A stretch of DNA of 8,257 bases from Bryobacterales bacterium. GTDB taxonomy: Bacteria; Acidobacteriota; Terriglobia; Bryobacterales; Bryobacteraceae. Shown piece after piece: positions 7,480 to 8,257 of the stretch (the first letter of the stretch is position 1; each line of letters starts with the position of its first letter). Both the position numbers and the translations under genes were made by a program. The notes below the pieces were generated by a model. The model was not told the origin of the DNA. It did no database searches and saw only the letters and a list, made by a program, of their open reading frames with translations. The stretch is taken from positions 1 to 8,257 of the forward strand of contig JANXQZ010000026.1 of assembly GCA_025353235.1 (NCBI GenBank), in the 5' to 3' direction.

Positions 7480-7561
7480 ACCGCCGATGCGCGTTGCGGA
7501 AAGAATAAGGTTCTCCGCCCAATGCCACATAGTTTTAATGATGGGAGGCTATTGGCAAATT

Positions 7562-7681
7562 GTGGGGCAGCCAATCTTGGCTGCAGCCGCCTTTCCAGGC
7601 GGCTTTCTCAGGGTACAAATACTTTCTGACAGCCCGGAAAGCCGCCTAAAAGGCGTCTGCAGGCAGGATTGCCTGCCCCAC
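7562..7681. repeat. Imperfect inverted repeat made of four hairpins (REP/MITE-like)
   Basis: The left arm (7562-7607) and the reverse complement of the right arm (7681-7637) match at about 40 of 46 aligned positions. A 29-bp spacer separates them. Each arm contains two hairpins of its own. Left: 8-bp stem 7567-7574/7577-7584 with a 2-nt loop, and 8-bp stem 7585-7592/7597-7604 with loop TTCC. Right: 7-bp stem 7659-7665/7670-7676, and an 8-bp stem with one mismatch at 7640-7647/7651-7658. Both outer ends read GTGGGGCAG. No transposase gene or clear target duplication is present. It fills much of the 310-bp gap between the rhodanese and hydrolase genes and resembles a dispersed intergenic repeat. 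Confidence 0.75.
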
Positions 7682-7761
7682 TATGAATGCCGAATCCCGA
7701 TCGCCCGCCGACAAAGCAGCATCCATCGCAGGTTGAGAAGAAATCAGGATTTTGTCTATCT

Positions 7762-8257
7762 TCACTGATTTGCGGCTACCGCAGACGTTTCCATGTCCAC
7801 TCTATCCACGGGAAAACCGCGCTCCAGCCAAGCTTCCAGTCCGCCTTCGAGCGGACGCACCCGCTTCACTCCATGCCGGATTAACATCAGCGCCGCACGG
7901 GCGCTCGAGGCTTCATTCGGTCAAGAACAGTAGAGAATCACTTCCCTGTCCCGCGGGATCTCGTGCTTGCGAGCTTCCATGTCGAGCATCGCGATCCACA
8001 TGGCACCGCGCACTTTTACCCCGCCATCCTCGATCTCCAGAGCGTCGCGCAAATCCACCACTAAGATTTCCTCGCCAGATTCCATCATCGACATGAGCTC
8101 GTCCGGCGATACGCGCGACACACGCAGACTGTGCATGAACCGGCGGCGCTCCCAATACTTATAGGCAATATAAGCGGCGACCGCGAGGCACGCCGCGAAT
8201 ATGACCCACCCGCCGAAACGGTTCAGAGATTGGGCCACCTGCTCCAGTTGGTTGCGG
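7762..8257 (-). CDS. C-terminal part of DedA-rhodanese fusion, probable selenoprotein (in-frame TGA)
   Basis: The frame is open from the right edge, so the 5' end is missing. It reads RNQLEQVAQSLNRFGGW, one membrane helix (WVIFAACLAVAAYIAYKYW) and then a rhodanese domain (SRVSPDELM, ILVVDLRDALEIE, HEIPRDREVILYCS). This layout matches the end of DedA-family proteins fused to a GlpE-like rhodanese. At 7921-7923 a TGA falls where related proteins carry the second Cys of YC-x-CPNEA. Translation continues without a break through PNEASSARAALMLIRHGVKR, VRPLEGGLEAWLERGFPVD and a short tail to TGA at 7762-7764. Counted back from the conserved Ser-Ala, the TGA aligns with the sulfur-carrying rhodanese cysteine. 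The likeliest reading is selenocysteine. A nonsense mutation or sequencing error is the alternative. A GTG at 8238 could serve as an internal start, but the frame and family argue for a longer gene. Confidence 0.8.
7887..7920 (-). promoter_or_regulatory. Candidate bacterial SECIS element downstream of the in-frame TGA
   Basis: In the minus-strand message, 15 nt after the UGA, AGCGCC (7905-7900) pairs perfectly with GGCGCU (7894-7889) around the 5-nt loop CGUGC (7899-7895). G is the second loop base. A lower UC/GA pairing (7908-7907 with 7888-7887) flanks a single bulged G at 7906. Loop distance of about 22-26 nt from the UGA, a small loop with a G in its first two positions, and a stem bulge all fit what is known of SelB-binding bacterial SECIS hairpins. 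GC-rich coding sequence can form such a stem by chance. Confidence 0.55.

Noticed and set aside
7452..7574. The 41-residue N-terminal extension of the hydrolase to ATG 7574
   Set aside because: The ATG lies inside the intergenic inverted repeat, the extension precedes an apparent signal peptide, and a promoter-like pair lies within it.
7562..7681. CRISPR array or tandem repeat reading of the intergenic repeat
   Set aside because: There are only two copies in inverted orientation, with internal hairpins and no regularly spaced direct repeats.
7762..8257. Treating the DedA-rhodanese gene as an ordinary nonsense pseudogene
   Set aside because: There is only one stop, it replaces precisely the conserved cysteine, the remaining frame is intact and domain-like, and a SECIS-like hairpin follows. 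A sequencing error cannot be excluded from this sequence alone.

Overview
The window (8,257 bp, moderately high GC, densely coding) looks like chromosomal DNA from a soil-type bacterium, most likely an acidobacterium of the Solibacteres/Bryobacterales kind. This is inferred from the hopanoid gene hpnH, the secreted glycan-degrading cluster, the DedA-rhodanese fusion and an intergenic hairpin repeat. No rRNA, tRNA or phylogenetic marker gene is present to confirm it.

Left part (1-2047): a TetR-family regulator (minus strand, running off the left edge) is divergent from hpnH (plus strand). HpnH is the radical-SAM enzyme that adds an adenosyl group to a hopene to start extended hopanoid synthesis. 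A small protein of unknown function overlaps the hpnH stop codon by 4 nt and is probably co-translated. The short gap between tetR and hpnH holds a good -10 box and small palindromes that could be the regulator's operator.

Middle part (2065-7451): four minus-strand genes are packed with 4, 11 and 4 nt overlaps. In transcription order they are a large secreted glycoside-hydrolase-like protein, an MFS transporter of the ACS type, an exported BNR/Asp-box sialidase-like protein, and an RraA-family aldolase-like enzyme. Together they look like a small unit that cuts an acidic or amino-sugar glycan outside the cytoplasm, imports the product and breaks it down. The substrate is not determined by the sequence.

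Right part (7452-8257): a non-coding gap of about 310 bp holds a 120-bp imperfect inverted repeat made of four hairpins, one stem showing a compensatory base-pair change, plus a candidate promoter for the glycan operon. Beyond it lies the 3' part of a DedA-rhodanese fusion gene (minus strand, running off the right edge).

The most notable observation is that the rhodanese domain is interrupted by a single in-frame TGA at 7921-7923, exactly where related proteins have the cysteine of a YC-x-C-P-N-E active-site motif. The frame then stays open and well conserved in character to a proper stop at 7762. A 6-bp GC-rich hairpin with a G in its small apical loop lies 15 nt after the TGA. This fits a bacterial selenocysteine codon with its SECIS element, so the gene is probably a selenoprotein rather than a truncated one.
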